Shown: positions 1 to 11,466 of the stretch, one piece after another | How positions within the stretch are numbered: position 1 is the stretch's first letter | Layout: each line of letters opens with the position of its first letter | Assembly (NCBI GenBank): GCA_027604685.1 | Contig: JADHYX010000009.1 | Location: forward strand, 54,752 to 118,751 | Direction: 5' to 3' | Source of the DNA: Lobulomyces angularis | Lineage: Eukaryota; Chytridiomycota; Chytridiomycetes; Lobulomycetales; Lobulomycetaceae | Length of the DNA stretch: 64,000 nucleotides | Program-made: the position numbers and the translations under genes | The notes under the pieces: generated by a model | The model's database searches: none | The model's input: the letters and a program-made list of their open reading frames with translations, nothing else | Told to the model about the DNA's origin: nothing

Positions 1-100
1 AAAAAAAAAAAAAAAAAAAAATTGTAGTTATAAAAAAAATTTAAATAGGGTTAATTAAAAAAAACGAACATTGTAGTAACGCGATTATTTTTGTTGCAAG

Positions 101-463
101 TTAAACTTTCACTCCTGTGACAACACCTTTCATGGTCGGGAAATAAAACACTTGACCAGCGATGTAGAACTTGACAATCCAGATTTGACATTTACCACTA
201 AAGTCAAAATTTTTCTGATAAATTTTTTCCAAAAACTTTTTTAGATGAATTGTTTCTATTGTGGCTTCACATTTCCTATTTTTAGAAGAAACATCAATTT
301 TGGCATGTAAGTTAATTGGCTTTTTCAAATTCAATTTAATAATAAATTTTGCTGTATACTTACATGTTTCCTGTTTATCGTTATTTTGTGATTGTTGAAA
401 ACAAATTATAACAAGTAATAGCATTGATGAATGAAACTTTGATGAAAATTTTTTCCTAATCAT
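101..463 (-). CDS. Small predicted secreted protein
   Basis: A single uninterrupted 120-codon frame. I do not recognise the family. The N-terminus has basic residues followed by a hydrophobic stretch (SSMLLLVIICF, residues 12-22), which reads as a signal peptide or signal anchor. The rest is basic and strand-rich, with three cysteines after the leader and a hydrophobic C-terminal third (KFYIAGQVFYFPT). No domain could be assigned. It lies tail-first about 190 bp beyond the 3' end of the UBR7-like gene on the same strand. Another small secreted protein occurs at 47.7-48.2 kb, but I see no convincing sequence similarity between them. The gene call rests only on frame length and the leader. Confidence 0.5.
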   Translation of the reverse strand: MIRKKFSSKFHSSMLLLVIICFQQSQNNDKQETCKYTAKFIIKLNLKKPINLHAKIDVSSKNRKCEATIETIHLKKFLEKIYQKNFDFSGKCQIWIVKFYIAGQVFYFPTMKGVVTGVKV

Positions 464-650
464 TAAGATTTTTATTTTCTCAAAATTACATTATAAATAT
501 ATTAACAACTACGTTTTATTACTTAACAATTCAAAAATAAAAAAAATAAAAATAATAATTGGATAAAATTAAACTTCAGTATAATTATCTTAAACAAGGT
601 TTCCAAAAAAAAATAAAAAAAAACCAAATATAATGCTATAAAATTATTAT

Positions 651-2225
651 TTACATCTTTTTGAAGATAATCTTTCTTAAATGAAAATCAATTTATTTTT
701 TTTTTTTATTCTTTAAGTTTTTTTATTTGGTTGAAAAAAATAAAAACAGTAATTTATTAGCAAAGTTTTAAAAAAGAATAACCATCATACCTCAAAAAAA
801 ATTTCTATATCATCCTTAGTAACAACTTTTCCATTTCCATCTTTATTTGAAAATGATTTCAAATATTCCCTAATAAAAAAAAAAAGAGTTTAAAATTATG
901 AATCAAATTATGAAAGTACTACATTAAGTCACTTTTTAAATCATTATAAGCACTTATTCCATCTAAAGCGACTTGTCTATCAATCTTATTTAATTGATTT
1001 ATTCCTTTTTCTTCGATTGAAACAACTTGAAAAAAAACGTATTAGTAAAAGTTAAGGTACATGAAGAATTTACCACTTTGTTTATCATCAAAGTTACTTT
1101 CATCGTCTTCATCATCAAGTTCATAATCCTCATCAAAGAGAAATTGTAAATTATTATCATGGTAAATATTTAAACATCGAACACATTTACAAAGTTCTTT
1201 TTTCCACCCATCATTTAAAAATAAATTGAATTCTTCGGTTGTAGCAGGTATAGCATGCTCTAATAAGCAGGTACTTACAGGGGTATCAAATTTCTCAGAA
1301 GAAAGTTCTTCTACTTTTAATTTTTTTGGAATATTTGTGTTGCCAACTTCCTGCTTTCTTTTTAAAGTTGTTGACTCACGTTTTATAGCAGGGCTTAAAC
1401 TAACAAAATTAAACAAACTCTTCTCGTTATTCTTGTATGAGATCAAAAACTTGTTATTTTTTACACAACTTTTACAAATAAAATCGTTAAATGAATCTAA
1501 ACTTGGTAACTGTATATTTTTGAAAAAAAAAAAAAAAAAAAAATTTAAATAATAAAATAAAACTTTGAAAAAAAATTAATACGTTGTTAATGCATTTGTC
1601 ATGAAACTATATTTATGACAAAGAAAAATGTTAATAATAAAAAAAAAAAAAAAAGAAAGTTAAAAAAGCAAGTTTCGTATAGTAAAGCATACCCAGTCCT
1701 GACAAAAAAGACACTGAAACATAACATCATTTTCTACATCATACGCCGTATCACAATAGCAATATTTTCCACAAAAATTATGATTGTAAACATTAGTCTC
1801 AAAATCTTCACTAGAAAGTAAATCTTTTTTAAACAATTCACAAGAGTTTTTCATTTTATAATTTCCACAGTCACATTTGAAGTCTCTTTTATTAAATAAT
1901 TCTAACCCTTCGTGGTATGTATGGCACTAAAGCGCCAGTAAATTACAATCAAAATTCTATTTTGAAATTTACCATAATAAAGCAAGATTCACATATACCT
2001 GAGGGAGTATTTTCTTTGGAACAGGTTAAACAAACATAAATCTTTTGATTCTTTTTCTTTTCTGTGATCGCACATTTGTTTGAATCACTTTTAAATAGCT
2101 TTTTGGCTTGCTTTTCCTAAATTTATTGTTGAAAAAACATTAGATGAAAATTTAGTTAAAGTTACAAGATCTAACTGATTAGTTAAAAAGTCTTCAGCAG
2201 TAATAACTGATTGTTCATGAATCAT
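651..2225 (-). CDS. UBR7: UBR7/mlo2-type N-recognin (UBR box plus PHD finger)
   Basis: Spliced from about eight exons to roughly 368 residues. The UBR box (about residues 34-95) shows the Cys/His pattern in pieces: KCAITEKKK, YVCLTCSKE, GICESCF, CHTYHEG and KCDCGN. A PHD-type finger follows (about 118-180): NHNFCGKYCYCDTAYD, MFQCLFCQDW, then FHDKC from the next exon, then ICKSC. An acidic linker (DDEDDESNFDD) precedes a C-terminal helix like that of UBR7 (YNDLKSDL, DDIEIFFE). The family (human UBR7, fission yeast mlo2) is nuclear; human UBR7 has reported histone H2B ubiquitin-ligase activity. The start is the first ATG before the long frame and gives only about 20 residues before the first intron. 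The last exon is short (IIFKKM), and its acceptor is the least certain junction. Lengths fit the family (human 425). Confidence 0.85.
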
Positions 2226-2383
2226 ATTTTAAATCTTTTTATCTGAGAAAACCCTTCTGCAAAATTTAAAAAAAAACAAAACTTAGCTTTTCAGTGTAAA
2301 TGAAGCATTTATTTAAATCTTTTTTACAAACTACTCTAAAAGAATATCAAAAAAGAAACAAAATACTAATCTAGTTTAATAAA

Positions 2384-2759
2384 CTATTGAACATAAGACC
2401 AGACGTTTTTTAAGTATCCATCATTAGTAGCAAGTCTATTTAAACTATCATCACTTTCACTATTGGATCTAATGAAACCAGAAATGGCATAACTGCCAAA
2501 GGTACCAAGGAGTCTTCCGGAAGCATCAACATCTCCAACGTTAATTTGAACGGAGGCATGGTCAGATGCAGTAATTAATCTGCCACTAGCGGAGCTACAT
2601 AATTAATATCAAAGGTTAATAGGTGAAATTTTAATAATATATATATTTTAGCTTTTGGTAATTACCATTTTCTTGGGATGTAGAGATCAACAATTTGTCC
2701 TTTATCGTTCTATTAGAGAAAATTAAATTAAAATAAATTAACTGTTTTCATACTTCCAT
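2384..2759 (-). CDS. RPS21: Small-subunit ribosomal protein eS21
   Basis: Cytosolic 40S ribosomal protein eS21, about 86 residues, the usual size. Three exons. The first coding exon is only ATG GAA, then comes an intron. The second gives [14 protein letters not shown]. The third begins inside the Cys codon and reads [17 protein letters not shown], then [20 protein letters not shown]. These match the family's [22 protein letters not shown] and SDDSILRLA blocks. Both introns are short GT-AG introns. It is transcribed divergently from the NAD kinase gene across a 550-bp gap. Nothing is odd apart from the 6-nt coding first exon and a slightly longer C-terminus ([10 protein letters not shown]). 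Confidence 0.95.
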
Positions 2760-3313
2760 AACTGCTTAAATTTCTGAAGTGAAGGTAGAAATTATTATTT
2801 GTTATTTTTGTTAAAAAAAAAAAAAAAAAAAAAAACCCGTGTAACAAGAAAAATGATGTAAGAAAGTTTATGTTTCCAATTCATTTGTCCTTTCTTGCCC
2901 ATTATAGATTAATGAGGTATCGCTGTTAATTTCAGATTATGATTGTGATTTACTGCGTAATTGCTTACTTTGAAAAAGCAAATTTTATGTATTACTCATT
3001 GAAGTGTTCTCAAAGTTGTAATTGTTAAAAAAAAATTGTAGTATTGTAATCAAATTGAAACGAAATTATTGCTCAATTTAAAATTTGTTGCATATTAATA
3101 ATATTTATCATTCAATTTTTAGAATTTGCTATTGGCACTTAACATTTACGAACATTTTGATATCAATTTAAGCAGTTTTTTCCATAAGTTGCTTAATTTC
3201 GGAATTTCATTTTTTTAAGACATTTTGACTTACATTTTACTTCTTTTTAATTTCAAATCCTTTACTTCCGGTTTTTTTCATTTCCCCATTATACAATAAA
3301 ATTTTTTTTTTAT
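2760..3313. other. Divergent intergenic region eS21 / NAD kinase
   Basis: About 550 bp between two divergent start codons, so it should hold both promoters. It contains an A-run near 2813-2835 and T-rich stretches just before the NAD kinase ATG. I see no open frame, RNA gene or clear repeat. Confidence 0.5.
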
Positions 3314-5257
3314 ATGACGGATTCAAATTCATCGAGTCAAAATAGTTTATTTAGAAGCAGTAATAACTTAAGTAAAACTCATTTATTGGCTGAAGAAACT
3401 GTCTTTGTTAGATCAAAAGGTGAAAATGAGAAAAAAAATTTGATAAGTTACTTCTAACATTTTATATTAAAAAAAAACAAATAAAAACAAAAAATTTAAA
3501 TACGTACTATAGTAAAATTTTTAAATAAAACTTTAATTAAGTTGGAAAACCCTAGATCTGTGTTAATTATTGGTATATAAAGTTAAATAATTATTATTGT
3601 TTTAATTTTTTGAATTTCGATTGCATTTTAATGTTTTATTTTTTTGTTTAGCTAAAAATTTCGATAACGCTATTGTAGATTTTACAAAAAGGTTAACAAT
3701 ATTTTTTATAGGTATGTGGAATTAGGAATTCTAAGTTTAAAAAAAATAAAAATAAAAAAATACAGAAACAAGTTGGAAACACTGCCAAGAAAGCTCTATT
3801 AATTTAAAAGTTTACATTGATTCGAAATTAGATTATTTAAATTCACCGTTTCAAGAATTGAAAGAATCTGAAAAGTTCAAAGATAGTTTGTTTTTTTGGG
3901 ACAGAGAATTCTGCTTAAATAATGCTGAGGAAATCGATGTAAAAAAAATTAATGATTAAATCATTTTATTTTTTAATTTTTTGTTTCCTTTCGTTATTTA
4001 AAGATGATTATTACTTTAGGAGGAGATGGTTTGTTTATAAGTGGATTTAATTTTAATTTTTTTTTAGGAACTGTTTTATATGCCTCCTGGTTATTTCAAA
4101 ATGCACAGGTACCTCCAGTAATCGCTTTTCATTTAGGCTCATTAGGATTTTTAACTAATTTTACTGTAAATGAGATTAAAAGTGTTTTAAATAAAGTTGT
4201 TGGCTGTGAGGGTATAAGAACAAAAAATTTTGAGTTATTAAAATCGTATTCATTTCTTAATTTAATAGGTGATGGGGTACATATTAACATGAGAATGAGA
4301 CTTCAATGCACAGTTTGGAGAGCAAATAAAAATTTAAAAACGGATGTTGCAATTTTGCAAACAAGTTCACACGAAAATATAGAAATTTCTAAAAAAAAAA
4401 TTGATTATCTTGCAACTGAGGATATTTTTAGTGGTCTGAGAATTCATCAGTTAAAAAAGCCACATCCCGTAGAGACATTTCACATATTAAATGATTTGGT
4501 AATCGACCGAGGTCCTAGTGCTTACATGTCACAACTAGTAAATATTTTTTTTTTGGCAATTTTTGTTAATAAACTTTATTCTAGGAACTTTATGTTGATG
4601 AAAAGCACCTGACGACAGTTCAAGCTGATGGTTTGGTAATTAGTACCCCTACAGGTAGATTTTTCTTGAAATTATTGATTCACTTTTTAATTTTAAAAAA
4701 GGTGCCACTGCATATTCACTGAGTGCAGGGGGTCCTTTAGCGCATCCATTGGTTCCATCGATTTTAGTTACACCTATATGTCCTCACACACTTTCTTTCA
4801 GGTTTTTATCTTCTTGTTTATCTTAACAATCTTTAAACATTTTTTAAGACCAATGCTATTACCTGATTCCGTAGAATTGCGGATAGAAGTTCCGTCTGAT
4901 TCAAGAAATTCCGCATTTGTTTCATTTGGTATAATCATGAATTCATTTTTTTTTATCGTTTAAAATTTTTTATTAAGACGGGAGACACCGGACTGAATTA
5001 TTAAAAGGGGATTCAGTGAGAATACTTTTATCACCTTATCCGCTGCCTACTGTCTGTAAAAAGGTGAATTTTATATTTTTTAAATTTTGTTTAATTTAAA
5101 TTTTTTTTAGGATCAAGGAGAAGATTGGATCTCATCTTTATCAAGATGTTTACATTGGAATGAAAGAGCTAGACAGAAACCTTTTTCTAATGGAGAAACT
5201 ATTTTAGAAGGATTTCCTCATTGCGATGATGATAATTATAATAATTCTAAAAAATAG
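3314..5257 (+). CDS. NAD kinase (ATP-NAD kinase, Utr1/Pos5 family)
   Basis: Phosphorylates NAD to NADP using ATP. About ten exons. The N-terminus is Ser/Asn-rich. The core begins [13 protein letters not shown], which resembles yeast Utr1. The diagnostic GGDG motif is split by an intron and reads [15 protein letters not shown] once spliced, followed by [18 protein letters not shown]. Later blocks are [17 protein letters not shown] (the family's NE/D region), [15 protein letters not shown] and [16 protein letters not shown], all typical of the fold and NAD site. The C-terminal part [18 protein letters not shown] is also conserved. No mitochondrial presequence is obvious, so a cytosolic enzyme is likely. 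The first intron removes a stop; the alternative junction used here (V-K-F-L-N-K-T-L) keeps the family sequence. Confidence 0.93.
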
Positions 5258-5394
5258 AATATTAAAATATATATAAATTTTTTTTTTTTTCTGTATTTTT
5301 AGTTTTTTTTATTCTTTAATTTTTTTTTAGCATTTCTTTTTTGTTATGATTAGTATTTTTTTTTTATTTAAATTTTGTACTTTTACTCAACTTG

Positions 5395-5935
5395 CACAAA
5401 AAAAATATATTAAAAATTCAAAATTGCTTAAAAAGACGTTTAAACTCAAGTTCCAAGTTGGAAGCATCAAGGAAAGTGGGAATGCATCACCAAATTTTTG
5501 GGAGAAACTCCATTAATGCGTAGTAGGTGTTCCACCTAACATAATAACTTCTTTTAATCTATTTTCTACACTATCAGAAAAACTATCCAAAAAATTTTCA
5601 GAGATTTGTTCATTAAGATCATTTTTATGGAAACTAAGTGTCAAAATTTTCGTTTTTTTTTTATTTAAATATCTTGAATTCAGATCTCTTTATTATAAAC
5701 AATTCCACCAAACAGAAAAATGATGAAGAAAAGGAAACACATAAAGAAAAGAATACAGCAATTTTACAAAGCCCGTTTATTTGTATGGTATCAAGAACAA
5801 AAGAAAGTATTATATTAGTAACTATAGTCTTACTGTTCACAGTTGAGATGTGCTATAATTGAAAAATATACAATTAGTTGTCGACCATCATCTTTGTTTT
5901 TTGATTCAAATTCATCAACTTGAATTTACAATTTT
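5395..5935 (-). pseudogene. Possible degraded or frameshifted minus-strand gene
   Basis: No single open frame, but three neighbouring pieces look like coherent protein on the minus strand. One piece is KDDGRQLIVYFSIIAHLNCE, spliced to FHKNDLNEQISENFLDSF and then ENRLKEVIMLGGTPTTH and a stop. The second, in the next frame, is INGVSPKNLVMHSHFP. The third, in the remaining frame, is DASNLELEFKRLFKQF. Read together these would make one protein end with two frame changes. No start codon was found for the upstream piece. The family is not recognised; the LGGTP part faintly recalls ferritin-like folds, but I do not claim this. It may be a pseudogene, a gene with unrecognised tiny introns, or an artefact of indel errors. 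The adjacent NDUFAF3 frame is also broken. Confidence 0.3.
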
Positions 5936-5996
5936 TAATTTTTTTTTTAAAAGTGATTAAGGGTTTTCAATAATATTCAATTTGGACCATTAACAG

Positions 5997-6757
5997 ATGA
6001 TGATGCAGAGGACTTTATCAAAATTACTATGCAAAAAAAAAATAGTTCATTCCCCATATAGAGGAAGTATTTTTCTAAACAATAAAACCAATAATTCTCT
6101 TTCAAAACATTTAAAAAGAAGTCAATCAACGTTAACAAACTATAATTTATTTCAAAATAAAGATTCAAATATAAAACTTCTAAATAAGTTAGATGAAAAC
6201 ACGTGTTTGGTAAATGATGTTCGAGTAAAAGGTTATACAAAAAATAATGTTATGTTTACTAAAAGAAATATATAAAAGGACCTTTTATAGTATTAAACAA
6301 CAGTTTGTATTTATTCGATGTACCGCAATATGGAGTAGGAGTTTCCGAAGCAGATTTAAAACATAAAGAAAATGAACATTCTGTTTTTTTTGGTTGGGAT
6401 GCTAAATATCTGCGAATTTTTGAATTAATTGAACCGACTCCTGAAATATTAGTTATTGGAACAGGATCGCGAATGGAACTATTTCCAAAAGATTTGAAAA
6501 CTTATTTTTTTGATTTGGGCATTCAAGTCGAAGTTCAAGCTAGTGTAAAAAATTTTTTGTTTCTTTAAATTTAAGTTTTTCTATTGAAGAGGACAGCGGT
6601 TAGCACATATAATGTATTAGTGAGTGAAGGAAGACGAGTTAGTTGTTTAATATTGCCACAAATACCAACTAGTAGTAGGACCAAAGAGTATTTGGTGGAA
6701 GTGAAAAGTGGGCCGTTGCCAAATGTTGAAGATAGATATAAAACTAAAGCTGAGTAG
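5997..6757 (+). CDS. NDUFAF3: NDUFAF3-like complex I assembly factor (frame disrupted)
   Basis: The family acts in the mitochondrial matrix in early assembly of respiratory complex I. The N-terminus is basic and Ser/Thr-rich (RTLSKLLCKKK onward), as in a mitochondrial presequence. The family core reads KGPFIVLNNSLYLFDVPQYG, then EPTPEILVIGTGSRMELFP and GIQVEVQA. It continues after an intron (6545 to about 6597) with TVSTYNVLVSEGRRVSCLILP, the expected C-terminal block. Around 6270 the frame breaks: the first part ends FTKRN-I-stop and the second part resumes two bases out of phase at KGPFIV. Removing one AT from an ATATAT tract would join them, giving a family-like G-Y-x-x-x-x-x-F-T-x-x-x-I-K-G-P pattern. 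An intron starting near 6209-6224 could also bridge it but would drop conserved-looking residues. Confidence 0.8.
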
Positions 6758-7029
6758 CTGATATTATTAAATAAAGTAATATTGAAATTGTATAACTTTA
6801 TATTATTTTTGATTTTCTATGATGAAATAGTAACCTTCATCCACAAAAATTGAATGAGCTTCTATTTTTGGGAAGGGGATCACAAAAGAAAAAAAAAAAA
6901 AAAAAAAAAATTAATTACTTCAGTAAACTTTAGAACAAAATTTAACAGCAGGGAAAAAAACAATTCTGTAAGTGAAGTCAAAATATATAAATTTATTTTT
7001 GTAATTTTTTAGTTACTATGAAATTTTCC

Positions 7030-8317
7030 TAACGACACATTGCATTATAAGCATCAAACTTTTCAACATCAGCATCTGCTCGGGATAAATTTGCCCATAG
7101 TAAAGTTCCTTTAAAGTTTAAAATTTAATGAAATTTTTTTGATGATTTTTACCTGAACAATCTGTTCTTTCAGTACTGTTTACATGATCAACATGAAACA
7201 TCCAAAAGTGACCGTTGTTGCAAGCATCCATACAGGACTGGCATGGCTAGCATTTTTTATTTTTTTTTTTAATATAAATATATTGAAATTAGTACCTGAG
7301 TTACATGATATCCTATGACATTGCCGCTATTTTAATTTATTTGTTTATTTTCATTGAAATTCATTAAGATAATCATGTACATACCATCCTAGGCAAGCAA
7401 CATCCTTAATTCGACAATGGCATTTCCTAGTCTGATAGTCGTCATTAACTAAAGATACACCTAAAATATACTTTAGTTGAAAGAGATGAAAAACATCAAT
7501 ATTACCTGATGGTGGCATATCGGTAGAAAATAGCTCAACCTTAAAAAAATTATTATTTTTTATGAAAGCCTACAATATTTACCGCCATATCAGCTAATAG
7601 AATAGCTTTCATTCCACGTCTGCAGACATCATTAAAACAATATTTGCAAGACAATTGACAAACTGCTTTTGCTTGAAATTGAGGTCTTGCATGGGCACTT
7701 CCCCTAGTTGCAGCTAGGTAAGACCTCTCAAAAATCTCAGTAGGTTCAATAGTTAACACTGCGTTTTGGAAATCTGAAAATCTACTACCCAGTGAGTTTT
7801 GGCGAGATTCTGCTGCAGATGTTGAAGTACCAGTGCTATTACTGGTGAGTTGTGGAATCCGAGAAGAAAACCTTGCTGTTGTGACTGACACCAAAGGTTG
7901 TCGTGCATAGGAGTTGACTACATCGGCAATTATTTCGGTAGGGGATTGAGTTCTGGACCTTCTCGTAATATTGCCACTGATATTTGAGGTTGCCACGTTG
8001 CTACGATCATTTCTATCATTTCTCATTACATTTCTCATTAATCTCCTAGCATCCAGTATTGACTGTTGATTGGATGTGGTACTTTGATAAGTATATACTG
8101 AATCATTATTTGTAGAGTCAAATTCTTCTAGTGAAGCATCACCAGTTCGAACGGGAATATTAAAATCACCAAAGTTGGTTCGTGGAATAAACCTTGAACT
8201 TTGCGGTTCTATTTGTGCAATTACATCATATAAGGTTACTGGAGTTGTATGAGGATTGGATATCTGACCAGAACTTCTTTCTGAAGGTTGTAAAACATTT
8301 TGTTCATTGCTTGACAT
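7030..8317 (-). CDS. FAM72: FAM72 family protein with long Ser/Thr-rich N-terminal extension
   Basis: The C-terminal half is a clear FAM72 domain assembled from about six exons. It reads [75 protein letters not shown] and GTLLWANLSRA. Human FAM72 has the same blocks ([39 protein letters not shown]). The paired CxxC motifs suggest a zinc-binding yippee/Mis18-like fold. Human FAM72A binds and lowers nuclear uracil glycosylase UNG2; whether that holds here is unknown. Ahead of the domain lie about 215 residues rich in Ser, Thr, Asn and Arg (RRSRTQSP, STGTSTSAAES), absent from the animal proteins and probably disordered. It is divergent from the CDKAL1-like gene. Confidence 0.9.
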
Positions 8318-8777
8318 TTCTTTATTAAAAAAAACCTGTTTCTAGTGGTTTAAGTATTTTTTTTAAAATAATTTTCTTCGATTGGTTTCTTAAAAAAAAA
8401 AGCAGAACTGAAAATTGATTGGATGCCTTTTATTACCTTCAAACAACTGTTCTTCTTATTTTTCTTTTTAAATATAATTGCACTGTTATAAGAAATATGA
8501 AAAAAAATAACTAGCAAATGCAACAGAATTCTTGGAAAAAACTTTAAACAAAAACAACCAGTTCCTCACATATCACAACTTAACAATATAGATTATGTTA
8601 GAAAAATTGTAATACAGTATATTTTTGTTAACACCTTATAAAAATAACGCCTGATTTTACATCTTCATACGCCACCAATTTTATTTAACTAGGTTTAATT
8701 TTTTTTTTTTTTTTTTTTTGTTGGTGTACTTTTTTTATTTAATTAAACTTAAGAAATTTTTCATTGTAATTGTAAAA
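8318..8777. other. Divergent intergenic region FAM72 / CDKAL1
   Basis: About 460 bp between two divergent starts, with a long T-run near 8700-8719. It should hold both promoters. No other gene, RNA or repeat is seen. Confidence 0.5.
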
Positions 8778-11466
8778 ATGGAAGATATAGAAAACCTAGC
8801 GATGCCTGATGAAGGAATAAGGGATAGAATTTCCTCAATTACTGTTAATAAAAAGTCAATAAAAAAAAATTCAAAAGTAGAATTTGGTGAAAAAGAAACT
8901 GTTTGGGTCAAAACTTGGGTAAATAATTTTTTTTTTTCATTTTTGAAAAATATTATTGCCTCTTTTTTTAAATCCTTTTTCGATTTAACCTAAAAATCAT
9001 CTCAACTTGTGTTTTTTTAAGGGTTGCTCGCACAATAACTCTGATGGGGAATATATGGCTGGATTGTTAGCGTCAAATGGATATAATGTAGAACTGGAGG
9101 ATTCTAAAAAAAATTCTTGTGACGTTTGGGTACTAAATTCATGCACAGTGAAAGGTATATCTTTTGGGTAAATTTATTTATTTAAATATTTTAGGGCCGA
9201 GTGAGCAAATTTTCGTGAATGAAATAAAAAAGGCTAAAAGTAATGGAATCCATGTTGTTGTTTCTGGTTGCGTTCCACAAGCCAGTCCCAGAGGAAACGA
9301 TTGGGATGGTTTATCCATAATTGGAGTACAGCAAATTGACCGAGTAGTTGAGGTAGTAGAAGAAACATTAAAGGGAAATACTGTTGTTTTAACTAAAGAT
9401 CGTAAAGCTGTTGACAGTAAAAGAAAAGATGGTGGATCAAGATTAGATATGCCAAAAATTAGAAAAAATCCTTTTATTGAAATAATCCCTATTAATACCG
9501 GTATATTTATTTTTTATATATTTAATTCACCTCTGTTGAATGAGCAGGTTGCTTGAATCAATGTACTTACTGTAAAACTAAGCATGCTAGAGGAGATTTA
9601 GGGTCTTATGACCCTGAAGAAGTAATTGCGAGAGTTGAGTCTGTATTAGCAGAAGGCGTAGTAGAAATATGGCTAACTTCTGAAGATTTGGGTATAAGCT
9701 CCGGTTTTAATTTATTGCTAATCACTATGGTACAGGTGCGTATGGAATTGATATCGGTGTCTCAATCACTGATCTATTATGGGGAGTTGTGGATGCGATC
9801 GAAAGATGTGACCCTTGTATAAATATTTTTAAGACTTTCCTCAGTTTCCTAATTTAAAATTTAATAGCCGGTTGCAGTATGTTGCGGGTTGGAATGACGA
9901 ACCCTCCCTACATTTTAAAGCATTTAACAGAAATGGCGAAAATTCTTTCACATCCTAGAGTCTATGCTTTCTTACATGTAGTTAATCTATCAACATTCTA
10001 AATATGTATCTTTTTGTGTGTAGGTGCCAGTACAGGCTGCATCGGACGCCGTATTGTCGGATATGAGAAGGCTTTACACTAAAGCAGATTTTAAAAAAGT
10101 CGTTGACACTTTAAAGGAGAATGTGGATGACATCACAATTGCCACTGGTTTTTTAAAAAAATTTATTTATCTCATCATTTTTAGATGTGATATGTGGATT
10201 TCCGACTGAGACTGCAGAAAATTTTGAAGAAACTTTGGAATTATTACGATTTTATAAATTTAATGTCCTACATATATCTCAAGTATTACACATTTATAGA
10301 TTTTTTTTTTTTTTTTTTTACGAAAATAAATAGTTTTACCCACGACCTGGTACCCCCGCTGCCAGAATGCCGTTACTTCTTTCTCAGGAAGTTAAGCGAA
10401 GGTCCAGGGAAGCAACAAAAATTTTTGAATCATACAGTCGAAATACTTCAAGTGACATAGGAAAAGTTATTAAAGGTGTGCTAGTTACAGAGAGAAGTAA
10501 TGATGGGAAACATTATGTTGCCCATGACAAATCATATAACCAAGTTTTAGTGCCTATTGAAGGTATGTTTCAAAATTATGTGGTTTGTTTAATGTGTTAG
10601 ATGGAATTATGGGAAAGAAAATCAATGTGAAAATAGTAGGCGTGGGGAAGCACTATATCAAGACAGTGAGAATTGATAAAGAAACCATTTCAACTGCTGC
10701 GATTTTACCTACTGGAGAAAAATCTGAATCGAAATTACCTAAATTGATTAGAGTTGGTAGAATGATGGTAAAATTAGCAAATGAGCAAAACAGTTGCGAC
10801 ACAGATGACGAAAAGTTTGAATTATCGATGGGCAATCACCCTGAACTTTTCCAAAGGCGATCATCGATAGAAACCAATGATGTTGGCAAACCAGAAATAA
10901 ATGCAATGCAAGAATGGCTTTACATCAGCATCATTTTCGGTTTTATGTCTATTGGGGTTTATCTGTTGGAGACTTCAACTGTCTATAGCGTGTCACTATG
11001 GAAAGATTTAAGAGTAGGAGTAAAATTTTTTATTGTTATGACTAGTTACATACTTGGATACGAAATGGTAATATTATCCAGAAAAACCCCTAGTTTGGCT
11101 AGGTTATATCTTGTGCTATTATCTGTTTTATTGTTTGGCTTAATTTTGGATTTAAATGTTCTTTGGTTTCAATATCAGACATGTGTGTTATCTTTATATT
11201 ATTTTAATCTTTTTTTAACGTAAAATATATATTTTTTTTTTTAGTATTTGGAAAGGTTGTTCACTTCGTTTGATATCATTTATTTAATATCAATTTTTTT
11301 TTGTTAATTTAGGTCTCAATATTAGTTGGAGTTGCCACCTTATCTATTGAAGGTTGATTTGTTTTTTTAACTTTTTTAAACAACTTTTTTTTTTTTAGTT
11401 GTGTTGCCTTTACTTGAATTTTTATGTCTTCCAAAAAGAAGTGAGGACAAGAAAAAGAAAGAATAA
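8778..11466 (+). CDS. CDKAL1: CDKAL1-type tRNA t6A methylthiotransferase with polytopic C-terminal extension
   Basis: Radical-SAM enzyme that converts t6A37 to ms2t6A37 in tRNA(Lys). About twelve exons, roughly 690 residues. The N-terminal MTTase (UPF0004) domain reads [20 protein letters not shown], then [17 protein letters not shown] and [10 protein letters not shown]. The radical-SAM motif is [15 protein letters not shown] (CxxxCxxC), begun just after an intron. Next come [28 protein letters not shown] and [12 protein letters not shown], then a TRAM domain ending near [10 protein letters not shown]. The ATG giving MEDIEN is preferred to one 20 codons upstream because CDKAL1 proteins start with an acidic segment. 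Human CDKAL1 (579 aa) ends with one tail-anchor helix; here at least four hydrophobic segments follow in the same exon and the next ones (from about 10,910), the last reading [21 protein letters not shown]. Confidence 0.93.

Noticed and set aside
1..21. Poly-A start of the window as a telomere or mRNA end
   Set aside because: Runs of A or T of 15-20 bases are scattered through the window; no telomere-like repeat follows.
1226..1552. Plus-strand frame of 108 codons
   Set aside because: Antisense to the UBR7-like exon, which has clear family motifs.
5977..6240. Minus-strand frame of 87 codons
   Set aside because: Antisense to the NDUFAF3 exon and dominated by Leu/Tyr/Phe, as expected for the complement of AT-rich coding DNA.
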